From NCBI RefSeq assembly GCF_007004135.1, contig NZ_VJMG01000028.1, forward strand, positions 50,521 to 114,520: a stretch of DNA of 64,000 bases. The letters run 5' to 3'. The notes under the pieces were generated by a model. That model was not told the origin of the DNA. It did no database searches and saw only the letters and a program-made list of their open reading frames with translations. Of this stretch, positions 1 through 8,706 are shown piece by piece. Source of the DNA: Affinirhizobium straminoryzae. Lineage in GTDB: Bacteria > Pseudomonadota > Alphaproteobacteria > Rhizobiales > Rhizobiaceae. The position numbers and the translations under genes were made by a program. Within the stretch, counting starts at the first letter, position 1, and every line of letters begins with the position of its first letter.

Positions 1-45
1 CCGGCCATTCCCATCCGCGACACGGCAATTCCGGAGGTATCCGTC

Positions 46-1050
46 ATGGCGCTTGACCTTCCCTTCATCTGGGCGGCGCTGATCGCCTTTGCCGTTCTCG
101 CCTATGTGGTTCTCGACGGTTTCGACCTCGGCGTCGGCATCCTGTTTCCCTTCTTCCGCCACAAGCACGAGCGCGACGTGATGATGAACTCAGTGGCCCC
201 CGTGTGGGACGGTAACGAGACCTGGCTGGTGCTGGGCGGCGGCGGGCTGATGGCGGTCTTTCCGCTCGCCTATGCCACCATCCTGCCGGCCCTTTATGCG
301 CCAATCATTGCCATGCTGCTGGCGCTGATCTTCCGCGGCGTCGCCTTCGAATATCGCTGGCGCACGAAGCGCGCCGAACGTCTGTGGGACTGGGCCTTTG
401 CCGGCGGCTCCGCCGTCGCCGCCCTCATGCAGGGCATTGCGCTCGGTGCGCTGGTGCAGGGCATCGATGTTGCCAACCGCGCCTATGCCGGCGGCTGGTG
501 GGACTGGCTGACGCCCTTCTCGCTGCTGACAGGCGTTGCGGTGCTGGTGGGCTATGCTCTGCTGGGGGCCACCTGGCTGGTGATGCGAACGAGCGGAGAA
601 CTGGCCGAACGCGCCCGCCACATCGCGCTCCTCACCGCCGTGGCGACGGTCGCGGCCATGGGCATCGTCAGCCTCTGGACGCCGTTCCTAAAGGCGGATT
701 ATCTCGACCGCTGGTTCCGCTATCCGACCGCTCTCTTCACCGTGCTTGTCCCGCTGCTGGTGATCGGCTGTTTCATCCTTTTGCTGAACGGTCTGCAGAA
801 GAAGCACGATACCAGCCCCTTCCTCGCCGCACTCGGACTGTTCGTGCTCGCCTATGCCGGCATCGGCATCAGCTTCTATCCCTATATCGTGCCGACCTCG
901 GTGACGATCTGGGAGGCGGCGGCACCGGAGGAGAGCCTGCGCTTCCTGCTGATCGGCGCAGCGGTGCTGATCCCGGCGATCCTTGCCTATACCAGCTATG
1001 CCTACTGGGTGTTCCGCGGCAAGGTGAACCCGGAAGAGGGCTATCACTGA
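46..1050 (+). CDS. cydB: Cytochrome bd-type quinol oxidase subunit II
   Basis: Membrane subunit of a quinol oxidase that reduces O2 without pumping protons and serves at low oxygen or when the bc1/aa3 branch is blocked. The 334-residue product is a run of hydrophobic helices with the CydB hallmarks VLDGFDLG (residues 22-29) and WDGNETW (54-60). A GGAGGT ribosome site at 32-37 fixes the ATG. The first 45 bases hold no gene I can call; cydA is expected just left of the window. The next gene starts within this stop codon (TGATG). The DUF2474 partner suggests the cyanide-insensitive (CioAB) subgroup, which is inference. Confidence 0.95.
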   Translation: MALDLPFIWAALIAFAVLAYVVLDGFDLGVGILFPFFRHKHERDVMMNSVAPVWDGNETWLVLGGGGLMAVFPLAYATILPALYAPIIAMLLALIFRGVAFEYRWRTKRAERLWDWAFAGGSAVAALMQGIALGALVQGIDVANRAYAGGWWDWLTPFSLLTGVAVLVGYALLGATWLVMRTSGELAERARHIALLTAVATVAAMGIVSLWTPFLKADYLDRWFRYPTALFTVLVPLLVIGCFILLLNGLQKKHDTSPFLAALGLFVLAYAGIGISFYPYIVPTSVTIWEAAAPEESLRFLLIGAAVLIPAILAYTSYAYWVFRGKVNPEEGYH

Positions 1051-1160
1051 TGGCGGGAGCAAGGCTGCGGCAGATCGGCTGGTTTCTACTGCTCTGGCTG
1101 GCCGGCGTCGGCGCTGTCGGCTTCGTCGGATTGGTGATCAAGCTCTGGCTCGGAGCTTAA
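1050..1160 (+). CDS. DUF2474-type small membrane peptide of the bd oxidase operon
   Basis: A 36-residue peptide whose ATG shares one base with the cydB stop, so translation is probably coupled. It has a basic start (MAGARLRQ) followed by one hydrophobic helix, about residues 10-32. Size, position after cydB and composition match the DUF2474 family, which sits in cyanide-insensitive bd oxidase operons much as CydX does in enteric bacteria. A stabilising role in the oxidase is inferred from that analogy. Confidence 0.8.
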   Translation: MAGARLRQIGWFLLLWLAGVGAVGFVGLVIKLWLGA

Positions 1161-1171
1161 GGGCAAAATCC

Positions 1172-1726
1172 TTACCGGCGAGCCAGCGCCACCAGATAGC
1201 GCGCCGGCTCCGGGCCGGGATTGAAGAAGACGCAAGGCTGTGGCGCGCCAAGTTCCAGACAGTCGCCGGGCCTGAGCGCATGCACGACCTCGCCCTCCGT
1301 GAAATCGAGCCACCCCGAGAAAAGCAGGATCTGCTGGCGCTGGAAGGCGAAGGCGGATGCCGGATAGGGCACGCGCACGCCGGCAGGCAGCGTGACCTCG
1401 ATCAGTTCCAGCCCGCTGCCATTGGCCGGCGAGACGGCGCGGCGGGTATAGCCGGTTTCCGGATCGGTCCAGAGCGGCTGGTCGGCGGCGCGCGCCAGCC
1501 GCTCCTCCGCCCGCTCCGCCAACGCCAGCAGCACCGACAGTGGCAGGCCGAAAGCGCCGGACAGACGGCCGAGAACGGTGGCGGTGGGGCTGGCCTCGCA
1601 GCGTTCGATCTTGCTGATCATCGCCTTGGAAACGCCGGAGCGGTCCGCAAGCTCCGAGAGCGACCAGCTGCGGTTCTCCCGCTCGATCCGGATCCGCCCC
1701 GCAATCGCATCGGCAATGATGTCCAT
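1172..1726 (-). CDS. XRE-family regulator with C-terminal cupin domain
   Basis: Transcription factor of 184 residues. The N-terminal helix-turn-helix covers about residues 8-65 (LSELADRSGVSKAMISKIER), and the C-terminal half reads as a small-molecule-sensing cupin (LPAGVRVPYP, then GDCLELG). Such proteins usually repress neighbouring catabolic or transport genes. It diverges from the monooxygenase/MFS pair at 1827-4392, with about 100 bp between, so that pair is the likely target. The ligand is unknown. It converges with the bd oxidase operon, leaving 11 bp. Confidence 0.85.
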   Translation of the reverse strand: MDIIADAIAGRIRIERENRSWSLSELADRSGVSKAMISKIERCEASPTATVLGRLSGAFGLPLSVLLALAERAEERLARAADQPLWTDPETGYTRRAVSPANGSGLELIEVTLPAGVRVPYPASAFAFQRQQILLFSGWLDFTEGEVVHALRPGDCLELGAPQPCVFFNPGPEPARYLVALARR

Positions 1727-1745
1727 TCTTGCAATTCCCGTTGAT

Positions 1746-1780
1746 CGTCTCCTATAGTAGACGAAAAGACGCCCATAGGA
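1746..1780. promoter_or_regulatory. Candidate operator between the XRE regulator and the monooxygenase gene
   Basis: The divergent intergenic region holds overlapping symmetry: CGTCT (1746-1750) with AGACG (1759-1763), a second AGACG at 1767-1771, and TCCTAT (1750-1755) facing ATAGGA (1775-1780). This is a plausible binding site for the adjacent regulator; no binding is demonstrated by sequence alone. Confidence 0.35.
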
Positions 1781-1826
1781 AACATGTCCGTGGCGGCACC
1801 ATAACCGGCAAAACCGGAGGGGAACA

Positions 1827-3191
1827 ATGCGTCCGATTCACTTCAATGCCTTCGACATGAACTGCGTGGGGCATATCCAGCACGGGCTCTGGGCGCATCC
1901 GCGCGACCAGTCGCATCGATACGATGCGATCGATTACTGGACGGACTATGCGAAGCGGCTGGAGGCGGGCCTGTTCGACGGCATCTTCCTGGCCGATGTG
2001 GTGGGCGTCAACGATGTCTATGGCGGAACGGCCGATGCGGCGATCCGCGGTGCGGTGCAGGTGCCGGTCAACGATCCGATGCTGCTGGTCCCGGCCATGG
2101 CCGCAGTGACGACCCATCTCGGCTTCGGGGTCACCGCCAACCTGACCTACGAGACGCCCTTCCTGTTTGCCCGACGGATGTCGACCCTCGACCACCTGAC
2201 CGGCGGCCGGATCGGCTGGAACATCGTCACCGGCTATCTCGACAGTGCCGCGCGCGCCATCGGCCTTGATGCGCAGGCCGCCCATGACGACCGCTACGAT
2301 CTGGCGGACGAATATATGGAGGTGGTCTACCGGCTCTGGGAGGAAAGCTGGGCGGACGATGCGGTCATCTTCGACCGCGACCGCCACCGCTATGCCGATC
2401 CCGCCCGCGTGCGGCCGATCCATCATGCGGGAAAGCAGTACCGGATCGATGCAATGCATCTCTCCGCACCCTCGCCGCAGCGCACGCCGGTGCTCTATCA
2501 GGCCGGCTCCTCGCCGCGCGGGCGCCAGTTTGCCGCCACCCATGCCGAATGCGTCTTCGTCAACGGCCAGAAGATCGAGGGCGTGAAAGCCATCGTCGAT
2601 GATATCAGGGCAAGGGCCGTGGCCGGCGGACGCGCGGCCGACGACATCAAGGTCTTCATGGGCGCTACCATCGTCACCGGGCGAACGGAGGCCGAAGCGC
2701 GCGAAAAATTCGAGGACTATCGGCGCTATGTCAGTTCCGAGGCGGCGCTCGTGCATGCCGCCGCCTCGCTCGGCATCGATTTTTCCCGGTATGATCTCGA
2801 TCAGCCGATCGAGACCGGCAAGAGCAATGCCATTGTCTCCAATGTCGAGGCCGTCACCCGCAGCGCCGGGCCGCAATGGACGACGCGCAAGCTGCTGGAA
2901 CAGATGGTGCTCGGCAGCCGGCAGGCGCCGATGATCGGTTCGGCGGAGCAGATCGCCGACCAGCTGATCGCCTGGAGCCGCGACGCCGGCATCGACGGTT
3001 TCAACCTGTCGCGCACCGTGGTGCCGGAATGCTTCGACGACATCATTTCGCTTGTCGTGCCAATCCTGCAGGAGCGCGGCCTCTACAAGACGCACTATGC
3101 CGAGGGGCCGCTGCGGCAGAAACTGTTTGGCCAGCCGCGCCTGCTGGCCCGCCATATCGCCGCCGGTTTCCGCCAGCAACCGGGCGCGTGA
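1827..3191 (+). CDS. LLM-class flavin-dependent monooxygenase (NtaA/SnaA/DszA/SoxA type)
   Basis: A 454-residue luciferase-like monooxygenase that should use reduced FMN from a partner reductase to oxidise a small organic substrate. It matches the NtaA/SnaA/DszA branch in length and in segments such as GLFDGIFLADVVG near the start, DHLTGGRIGWNIVTGYLD, DDRYDLADEYMEVVYRLWE, and a C-terminal GFNLSRTVVPECFDDI. A strong GGAGGGG site precedes the ATG. It is followed after 1 bp by an MFS transporter, which suggests uptake and oxidation of the same compound. The substrate cannot be read from sequence, and no flavin reductase gene is adjacent. Confidence 0.88.
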   Translation: MRPIHFNAFDMNCVGHIQHGLWAHPRDQSHRYDAIDYWTDYAKRLEAGLFDGIFLADVVGVNDVYGGTADAAIRGAVQVPVNDPMLLVPAMAAVTTHLGFGVTANLTYETPFLFARRMSTLDHLTGGRIGWNIVTGYLDSAARAIGLDAQAAHDDRYDLADEYMEVVYRLWEESWADDAVIFDRDRHRYADPARVRPIHHAGKQYRIDAMHLSAPSPQRTPVLYQAGSSPRGRQFAATHAECVFVNGQKIEGVKAIVDDIRARAVAGGRAADDIKVFMGATIVTGRTEAEAREKFEDYRRYVSSEAALVHAAASLGIDFSRYDLDQPIETGKSNAIVSNVEAVTRSAGPQWTTRKLLEQMVLGSRQAPMIGSAEQIADQLIAWSRDAGIDGFNLSRTVVPECFDDIISLVVPILQERGLYKTHYAEGPLRQKLFGQPRLLARHIAAGFRQQPGA

Positions 3192-3192
3192 C

Positions 3193-4392
3193 ATGCACCG
3201 TTATCCGAACCGAGATGCCGGCCGCTGGCCGATGCTCGGCTGGCTTTGTCTTGCCGTGGTCCTCTCGCTGTCACCCTGGTTTTCCGCGACCGCCGTGGCG
3301 CCCGAGCTGATCCGCGATCTGGCGCTCGGCAGCGCGGCCGGCGCCTGGCTGACCAATGGCGTGCAGCTTGGCTTCGTCACCGGCGCGCTCGCCGCCAGCC
3401 TGTTCAACCTGCCGGATATCGTGCGGATGAACCGGCTGACCGCCCTCTCCGCCGGCGTGGCAGGACTTGCGAATGCCGCGCTGCTGCTGGAGCCCGGTTT
3501 TGCCGGGGCCGTCGCCTGCCGCGTGTTCACCGGCTTCGCGCTGGCGGGCGTCTATCCGCCGGCGATGAAGCTTGCCGCCACCTGGTTCGAGCGGGGTCGA
3601 GGGCTTGCGCTCGGCTTCGTCATCGGGGCGCTCACCGCAGGATCCTCCCTGCCGCATCTGTTTCGCGGGCTGACGAGCGGGCTCGACTGGCGGGTGGTGG
3701 TCAGCCTTGCCTCTCTTTCGGCCCTGGCTGGCGCGGCGCTTTTCCTGATGGTGGTGCGGGAAGGGCCTTTTCCGTTTTCGCGCGCCGTTTTCGATCCGCG
3801 CCAGATCGGCGCCGTGCTGCGAAACCGCAGCCTGATGCTGGTCAATATCGGCTATCTCGGCCACATGTGGGAGCTTTACGCGCTCTGGGCCTGGCTGCTC
3901 GCCTATCTGACGGCATCGCCGGTGGCCTTCGGCGGGGCCGCCGCCGGCTCGCTTGCCACCTTCGCGGCGCTGATGGCCGGTGTCCTCGGCTGCATCGCGG
4001 GCGGGCTTCTCTCGGACAGGTTCGGCCGGGCGCTGACCACGGCCGGCATGATGATCGTATCGGGCACCTCAGCCCTGCTGGTCGGTTTCGTCTTCTATGG
4101 CCCGCTGGTGCTTCTGATGGCGGTCGTGCTCGTGTGGGGGGCGAGCGTGATCGGGGATTCCGCGCAGTTCTCCGCCGCAGCGACCGAACTCTCGGAGCGC
4201 CATCTGGTCGGTACGGCACTGTCGCTGCAGATGGGTCTCGGCTTTGCGCTGACCACCGTCAGCATCTGGCTGATGCCGCAACTGGCCGGGCTGATGGGCA
4301 GCTGGCGCTGGTGCTTTCTTTTCCTCGCGCCCGGCCCCTTTCTCGGGGCCGCGGCCATGCTTCACCTGCGGCGCAGCGGGCAGCTGGCCTGA
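3193..4392 (+). CDS. MFS transporter
   Basis: Secondary transporter of 399 residues with about twelve hydrophobic segments and the MFS loop motif GGLLSDRFGRALTT in the second half. I chose the ATG one base after the monooxygenase stop; the frame remains open further upstream but only by overlapping that gene. Tight spacing indicates one transcript with the monooxygenase. Substrate unknown. The nearby ATWFERGRGLALGFVIG segment is typical of predicted nitrate/cyanate/oxalate-like MFS members, which is only a weak guide. Confidence 0.85.
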   Translation: MHRYPNRDAGRWPMLGWLCLAVVLSLSPWFSATAVAPELIRDLALGSAAGAWLTNGVQLGFVTGALAASLFNLPDIVRMNRLTALSAGVAGLANAALLLEPGFAGAVACRVFTGFALAGVYPPAMKLAATWFERGRGLALGFVIGALTAGSSLPHLFRGLTSGLDWRVVVSLASLSALAGAALFLMVVREGPFPFSRAVFDPRQIGAVLRNRSLMLVNIGYLGHMWELYALWAWLLAYLTASPVAFGGAAAGSLATFAALMAGVLGCIAGGLLSDRFGRALTTAGMMIVSGTSALLVGFVFYGPLVLLMAVVLVWGASVIGDSAQFSAAATELSERHLVGTALSLQMGLGFALTTVSIWLMPQLAGLMGSWRWCFLFLAPGPFLGAAAMLHLRRSGQLA

Positions 4393-4416
4393 GGCGCTCT
4401 TCCCCGGTCGCTTGCC

Positions 4417-5229
4417 TTAAACGCCCTTGGTCGGGATGCGGTTTTCCAGCAGACGGAAGGCATAGACGAGAATGCCGGTGAGGCAGAGATAGATCAGCGC
4501 CAGCAGCAGCAGCGGCTCATAGGTCAGGTAGGTTTCCTGCCGCACGCGGGAAATGATCGCATAGACATCCACCACCGTGACGGTCGCCACCAGCGGCGTC
4601 GATTTCAGTTGCAGCACCGTTTCGCCGGTCAGCGTCGGCAGCGCCCGATGGATGGCGCGCGGCAGCCAGATGCGGCGAAACAGCGTGAAGCGGCCCATGC
4701 CGAAGGCGCGCGCCGCCTCCAGTTCGCCGCGCGGCACGCCGGCAAAGGCACCGCGCATCACCTCGCCCTCATAGGCGGCAAACGAAATCATCAGCGCCGT
4801 AAAGCCATAGGGCCAGGCCTGCCGCAGATAGGGCCAGAGGAAGGAGGAGCGGATTTCCGGGAATTGCGCGAACAGCGAGCCGACGCCGTAATAAAGCAGC
4901 CAGAGCTGCAGGAGAAGCGGCGTGCCGCGGATCAGCGTGCAGAAGCCGCGCGCCAGAAGCGCCAGCGGCTTCGGCCCCGTGACCTGCACGAGCCCGAGCG
5001 GCACCGCGAGCAGGAAGCCGACGATCGCGGTGGAAAACAGCATCAGCAGCGTCTGGCCGATGCCGTAGATCAGCCGGTCCTGGTAGCGCGGCAGCCAGTC
5101 CCAGCGCATGAACCAGGCAACGCAGAAGATCAGCCCGGCAAACACCAGCATCAGGAAGATGCGGTGCGGCTCGAACAGGCTGCGGCCCTTCGGGGCCACA
5201 TAGGCGGAGGGGATCTGGACCTCGCTCAT
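4417..5229 (-). CDS. Amino acid ABC transporter permease (HisM-like)
   Basis: Second inner-membrane permease (270 residues) of a polar/basic amino acid importer. The HisMQ-type inner-membrane signature is visible in the stretch FAAYEGEVMRGAFAGVPRG, followed by EAARAFGMGRFTLFRRIWLP, the EAA loop that docks on the ATPase. Its ATG overlaps the stop of the preceding permease by four bases (ATGA). It closes the minus-strand operon 7638-4417. Confidence 0.92.
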   Translation of the reverse strand: MSEVQIPSAYVAPKGRSLFEPHRIFLMLVFAGLIFCVAWFMRWDWLPRYQDRLIYGIGQTLLMLFSTAIVGFLLAVPLGLVQVTGPKPLALLARGFCTLIRGTPLLLQLWLLYYGVGSLFAQFPEIRSSFLWPYLRQAWPYGFTALMISFAAYEGEVMRGAFAGVPRGELEAARAFGMGRFTLFRRIWLPRAIHRALPTLTGETVLQLKSTPLVATVTVVDVYAIISRVRQETYLTYEPLLLLALIYLCLTGILVYAFRLLENRIPTKGV

Positions 5230-5948
5230 GCCGCACCTCCCGGCCGGGTCATGCCGCGCAGGGCCCGCTTCTCGATTGCGCGAATGACAAGGTTCGAGAC
5301 GAGCGTGATGCCAAGATAGAGCACGCCGGCGGCGAGGAAAAAGGTCATGTAGGCCTTGGTGGTGCCGGCGGCCTGCCGGGTCACCAGCGTCAGTTCGGCA
5401 AAGCCGACGACGGCAAGCAGCGCCGTATCCTTGGTGGCGATCAGCCAGAGATTGGAAAGGCCGGGCAGCGCAAAGGGCAGCATGGCCGGCAGCGTGACGC
5501 GGCGCAGCGCCAGAAGCGGCGACATGCCGTAGGCGCGGGCCGCCTCGATCTGCCCCGGCGGGATCGACAGGATCGCACCGCGCAGCACCTCGGTGGAGTA
5601 GGCGCCCTGCACCACGCCGATGACGAAGATGCCGGCAGCCAGTCCGCTGATATCGACGGAGGGCAACCCGGCCAGCGCCATCAGCTGGTTCACCGCATCG
5701 GTGCCCGCGTAATAGAGAATGAGGATCAGCACCAGTTCCGGCACGCCGCGAACCACGGTGGTATAGACTTCCAGCAGATCACGCAGGATGGGCCCGCCCC
5801 ACAGCTTGCCGGCAGCCCCCCCGGTGCCGATCAGAAGCCCCAGTAGATAGCCACCGAAGGCCACCTGCAGCGAGGCCACGAGGCCGCCCAGGAGAACGCC
5901 GCCCCAGCCGGGCGAAGTGAGGGAAAGAAGGTGAAGTGTGGCGTCCAT
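5226..5948 (-). CDS. Amino acid ABC transporter permease (HisQ-like)
   Basis: First permease (240 residues) of the same importer. The EAA loop reads GQIEAARAYGMSPLLALRRV and is preceded by VVQGAYSTEVLRGAI, typical of the His/Lys/Arg/opine permease family. An 86-bp spacer containing a short GC palindrome separates it from the binding-protein gene, a place where such operons often lower expression of the membrane genes. Confidence 0.92.
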   Translation of the reverse strand: MDATLHLLSLTSPGWGGVLLGGLVASLQVAFGGYLLGLLIGTGGAAGKLWGGPILRDLLEVYTTVVRGVPELVLILILYYAGTDAVNQLMALAGLPSVDISGLAAGIFVIGVVQGAYSTEVLRGAILSIPPGQIEAARAYGMSPLLALRRVTLPAMLPFALPGLSNLWLIATKDTALLAVVGFAELTLVTRQAAGTTKAYMTFFLAAGVLYLGITLVSNLVIRAIEKRALRGMTRPGGAA

Positions 5949-6034
5949 CGACCAACGCTTTCAAGGCCGCACAGGACCGCCGGCCGGCCGCCGCAAGGAC
6001 AGGCGACCGGCAGTCCCGCAATGTCAGGCGGGGC

Positions 6035-6817
6035 TTACTTGCCGTAGATGTCGAAGGTGAAATAGCTCTTCGAGATCTTGTCGTAGGTGCCGTTGGTGCG
6101 GATGGCCTTGATGGCGGCGTTGAACTTGTCCTTCAGTGCCGTGTCTTCCTTGCGAAGCCCGATGCCGACGCCAGCGCCGAGGATTTCCGGATCGTCCTTC
6201 ACATTGCCCTTCACTTCGCAGCAGGCCTTGCCCTGGTCGCTGTCGAGGAAGGCCTGCAGCGTGATCAGGTCGGCCTGAACGGCGTCAAGGCGGCCGGAGG
6301 CCAGATCCTGGTTGGCTTCATCCTGGGTCTGGTATTCCTTGATTTCGGACACGACCGGGCCGAAATACTTCTTTGCGTAGTCGGCATGGATGGTGGACAC
6401 CTGCACGCCGAGCACCTTGCCCTTGAGGCCTTCGGGCGTGGCGTCGAACTTCACGCCCTTCGGGCCGATGACGGCGGTCGGCGTGTTGTAATACTTGTCG
6501 GAGAAGGCAATCGTCTTGGAACGCTCCGGCGTGATCGACATGGAGCCCATGATGGCATCGATCTTCTTGGAGGTCAGCGCGGGAATGATGCCATCCCAGG
6601 CAACCGGGGTCAGAACGCACTTCACCTTGGCTTCGGCGCAGACGGCATTCATGAAATCGACTTCCCAGCCCACCCACTTGCCGCTGGCATCCGGCGAGGA
6701 GAAGGGCGGATAGGGTTCGGCAGCCACACCGACCTTGAGTTCCTGGGCAGCGGCGGCGCCGGCGGCGGCAACGCCCATCAGCAGCGCGACCGCTGCGGAT
6801 TTGAGGAGGTTCTTCAT
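6035..6817 (-). CDS. Periplasmic basic amino acid-binding protein (HisJ/ArgT family)
   Basis: Substrate-binding protein of 260 residues with a clear signal peptide ending near residue 24 (AAAGAAAAQE). The mature part follows the lysine/arginine/ornithine-binding family: EPYPPFSSPDASGKWVGWEV at the start, MSITPERSKTIAFSDKYY, and paired cysteines in KACCEVKG that resemble a family disulfide region. An A/G-rich ribosome site (AAGGGG) lies before the ATG. Arginine-type ligands are favoured by family and by the divergent dimethylargininase-like gene, but specificity is inference. Confidence 0.9.
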   Translation of the reverse strand: MKNLLKSAAVALLMGVAAAGAAAAQELKVGVAAEPYPPFSSPDASGKWVGWEVDFMNAVCAEAKVKCVLTPVAWDGIIPALTSKKIDAIMGSMSITPERSKTIAFSDKYYNTPTAVIGPKGVKFDATPEGLKGKVLGVQVSTIHADYAKKYFGPVVSEIKEYQTQDEANQDLASGRLDAVQADLITLQAFLDSDQGKACCEVKGNVKDDPEILGAGVGIGLRKEDTALKDKFNAAIKAIRTNGTYDKISKSYFTFDIYGK

Positions 6818-6864
6818 GGTTTTCCCCTTTCGGATATCTCGTGGTTTTCGATTGTCTTTTGATT

Positions 6865-7638
6865 TCAGTGGATGGAACTGATGAACTTCTTCAGCCGCTC
6901 CGATTGCGGATTCTCGAAGATGGCCTCTGGCGGGCCCTGCTCCTCGATCACCCCGCCATGCAGATAAACGACATGGCTCGCCACCTGACGGGCGAATTTC
7001 ATTTCATGCGTCACCAGGATCATCGTGCGCTTTTCGCGCGCGAGATCGCCAATGACCGAAAGCACTTCGCCGACGAGTTCCGGATCGAGCGCGGAGGTCG
7101 GTTCGTCGAACAGCATCACCAGCGGCTGAATGGCCAGCGCGCGGGCGATCGCGGCGCGCTGCTGCTGGCCACCGGACAGGAAGGACGGATAGGCATCGCG
7201 TTTCTCGTAGAGGCCGACGCGCCGCAGCAGGGCTTCGGCCACTTCGATCGCCTTGTCGCGCGGCTGGCCCAGCACATGCACCGGCACTTCGATGACATTC
7301 TGCAGCACCGTCATGTGCTGCCAGAGGTTGAAGCTCTGGAACACCATGCCAAGCTTCGTGCGGATGCGCTGGATCTGCTTGCGGTTGGACGGCATCAGAC
7401 CGCCGTGACCATCGGACTTCATCTCGATGCTCTCGCCGTGGATGGTCACCTGCCCTGCGGTCGGCAGTTCCAGCATGTTGATGCATCTGAGGAAGGTGGA
7501 CTTGCCCGATCCGCTGCCGCCGATGAGCGCGATGACATCGCCCTGCTTTGCCGTCAGCGATACACCCTTCAGGACCTCCAGCGGACCAAAACGCTTGTAG
7601 AGATCGCGAACTTCAATGGCTTGCGCCGTTTCCGCCAT
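6865..7638 (-). CDS. Amino acid ABC transporter ATPase (HisP-like)
   Basis: ATPase subunit of 257 residues, first gene of the importer operon. Walker A is GGSGSGKST, the signature is LSGGQQQR, and Walker B plus D-loop is LFDEPTSALD; all are intact. Family context is HisP/GlnQ. The binding protein follows after 47 bp. The gene is divergent from the hydrolase/TetR/aminotransferase operon, sharing a 189-bp control region. Confidence 0.93.
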   Translation of the reverse strand: MAETAQAIEVRDLYKRFGPLEVLKGVSLTAKQGDVIALIGGSGSGKSTFLRCINMLELPTAGQVTIHGESIEMKSDGHGGLMPSNRKQIQRIRTKLGMVFQSFNLWQHMTVLQNVIEVPVHVLGQPRDKAIEVAEALLRRVGLYEKRDAYPSFLSGGQQQRAAIARALAIQPLVMLFDEPTSALDPELVGEVLSVIGDLAREKRTMILVTHEMKFARQVASHVVYLHGGVIEEQGPPEAIFENPQSERLKKFISSIH

Positions 7639-7652
7639 GTTACCTTCACTGC

Positions 7653-7672
7653 CGGACCAACGCCCTGGTCCG
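7653..7672. repeat. Perfect inverted repeat in the leader of the importer operon
   Basis: CGGACCA (7653-7659) and TGGTCCG (7666-7672) form a perfect 7-bp inverted repeat around a 6-base spacer, 15 bp upstream of the ATPase start codon. It could be an operator, for example for the TetR product encoded divergently, or an RNA hairpin close to the ribosome site. Confidence 0.4.
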
Positions 7673-7753
7673 ATCTGCTAAACCGACTGTTCCCCCAGCA
7701 TTTGTTGTTATCATACGGTGCTGGCGCCGCAAGCTTGTGATGAAGTTTTGCAC

Positions 7754-7781
7754 TTGTCCAAAAATTACTCAAGCGTATAAT
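7754..7781 (+). promoter_or_regulatory. Sigma70-type promoter for the dimethylargininase-like operon
   Basis: TTGTCC (7754-7759) and a consensus TATAAT (7776-7781) are separated by 16 bases. The ATG of the hydrolase is 46 bases downstream of the -10, with GAGG as ribosome site before it. This is the best -10 box I noticed in the window. Confidence 0.6.
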
Positions 7782-7827
7782 AAGCACCTCATCACATTTT
7801 TCGCTCTCTTTCCCCCCGAGGTTTCTC

Positions 7828-8706
7828 ATGCATGCATACGGCTCACAGGCCATGTCGACTTCCCTTCTTCGCGTTCTCATGCGTCGTCCGGGAGCAAGTC
7901 TGAAGGCCGCGAAGGCGGCCGAATGGCACTATGGCCCAACCTTCGATGCCGAACGGGCGATTGCCCAGCATGCGCATTTTGCCGATCTGGTGGCGCAGTC
8001 GGGCGCGGAAATCCTGTGGCTGGAAGATGAAGGCGATGGCATGGCCGATGCCATGTTCACCCACGACCCCTCGTTGATGACCGACCAGGGGGCAGTCATC
8101 CTGCGCATGGGCAAGCGGCTACGTCTGGGCGAGCCGGACCTGCACGCCAAGGTCTATGAGGACGCCGGCATTCCGATCCTCGGCCGCATCACGGCTCCCG
8201 GCAGTGTCGAAGGCGGCGACTGCGTGTGGGTGGACGACAAGACGCTGGCCGTCGGTCGCGGCGTGCGCACCAACCAGGCCGGCATCGAGCAGCTGTCCGC
8301 CATCCTCGCACCGCTCGGCGTCACCGTTCTCGGCTATGATCTGCCGCTGTGGCTGGGCGAAGAAGCCTGCCTGCACCTGATGTCCGTCATCAGCCCGCTG
8401 ACCGAAACCATGGCGCTGGTCCACGCGCCGCTGATGCCCGCCGCCTTCTATCTGCTGCTGAAGGAGCGCGGTTACACGCTGATCCACGCGCCGGAAGCCG
8501 ATTTCGCCGCCAGCAACGGCCTGAACCTCAACGTGCTGCCGACCGCGCCGGGCAAGGTGCTGATGGTTGATGGTTTCCCGGCAACCAAGGCGGCCATGGA
8601 AGCGCATGGCTGCACGGTGACGACCTTCGAGGCGGATGCGCTGTGCATTGCCTGCGAGGGTGGCCCGACCTGCCTCACCCGCCCCGTCCTCAGGCGGGCT
8701 CTGTGA
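7828..8706 (+). CDS. Dimethylargininase / arginine deiminase-family hydrolase
   Basis: Guanidine-modifying hydrolase of 292 residues, best matched to dimethylarginine dimethylaminohydrolase, which cuts methylated arginine to citrulline and a methylamine. The catalytic triad is readable by comparison with the Pseudomonas enzyme: Glu128 in APGSVEGGD, His183 in CLHLMS and Cys282 in EGGPTCLT; the substrate-side Asp of MADAMFTHDP is also present. Arginine deiminases are much longer. It is first in an operon with a TetR regulator (GTGA overlap) and an aminotransferase, opposite a basic amino acid importer. Activity on plain arginine or another guanidine compound cannot be excluded. Confidence 0.82.
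   Translation: MHAYGSQAMSTSLLRVLMRRPGASLKAAKAAEWHYGPTFDAERAIAQHAHFADLVAQSGAEILWLEDEGDGMADAMFTHDPSLMTDQGAVILRMGKRLRLGEPDLHAKVYEDAGIPILGRITAPGSVEGGDCVWVDDKTLAVGRGVRTNQAGIEQLSAILAPLGVTVLGYDLPLWLGEEACLHLMSVISPLTETMALVHAPLMPAAFYLLLKERGYTLIHAPEADFAASNGLNLNVLPTAPGKVLMVDGFPATKAAMEAHGCTVTTFEADALCIACEGGPTCLTRPVLRRAL

Noticed and set aside
1..45. End of cydA
   Set aside because: Too short, and the frame with the most coding-like base use has no stop before cydB; no assignment made.
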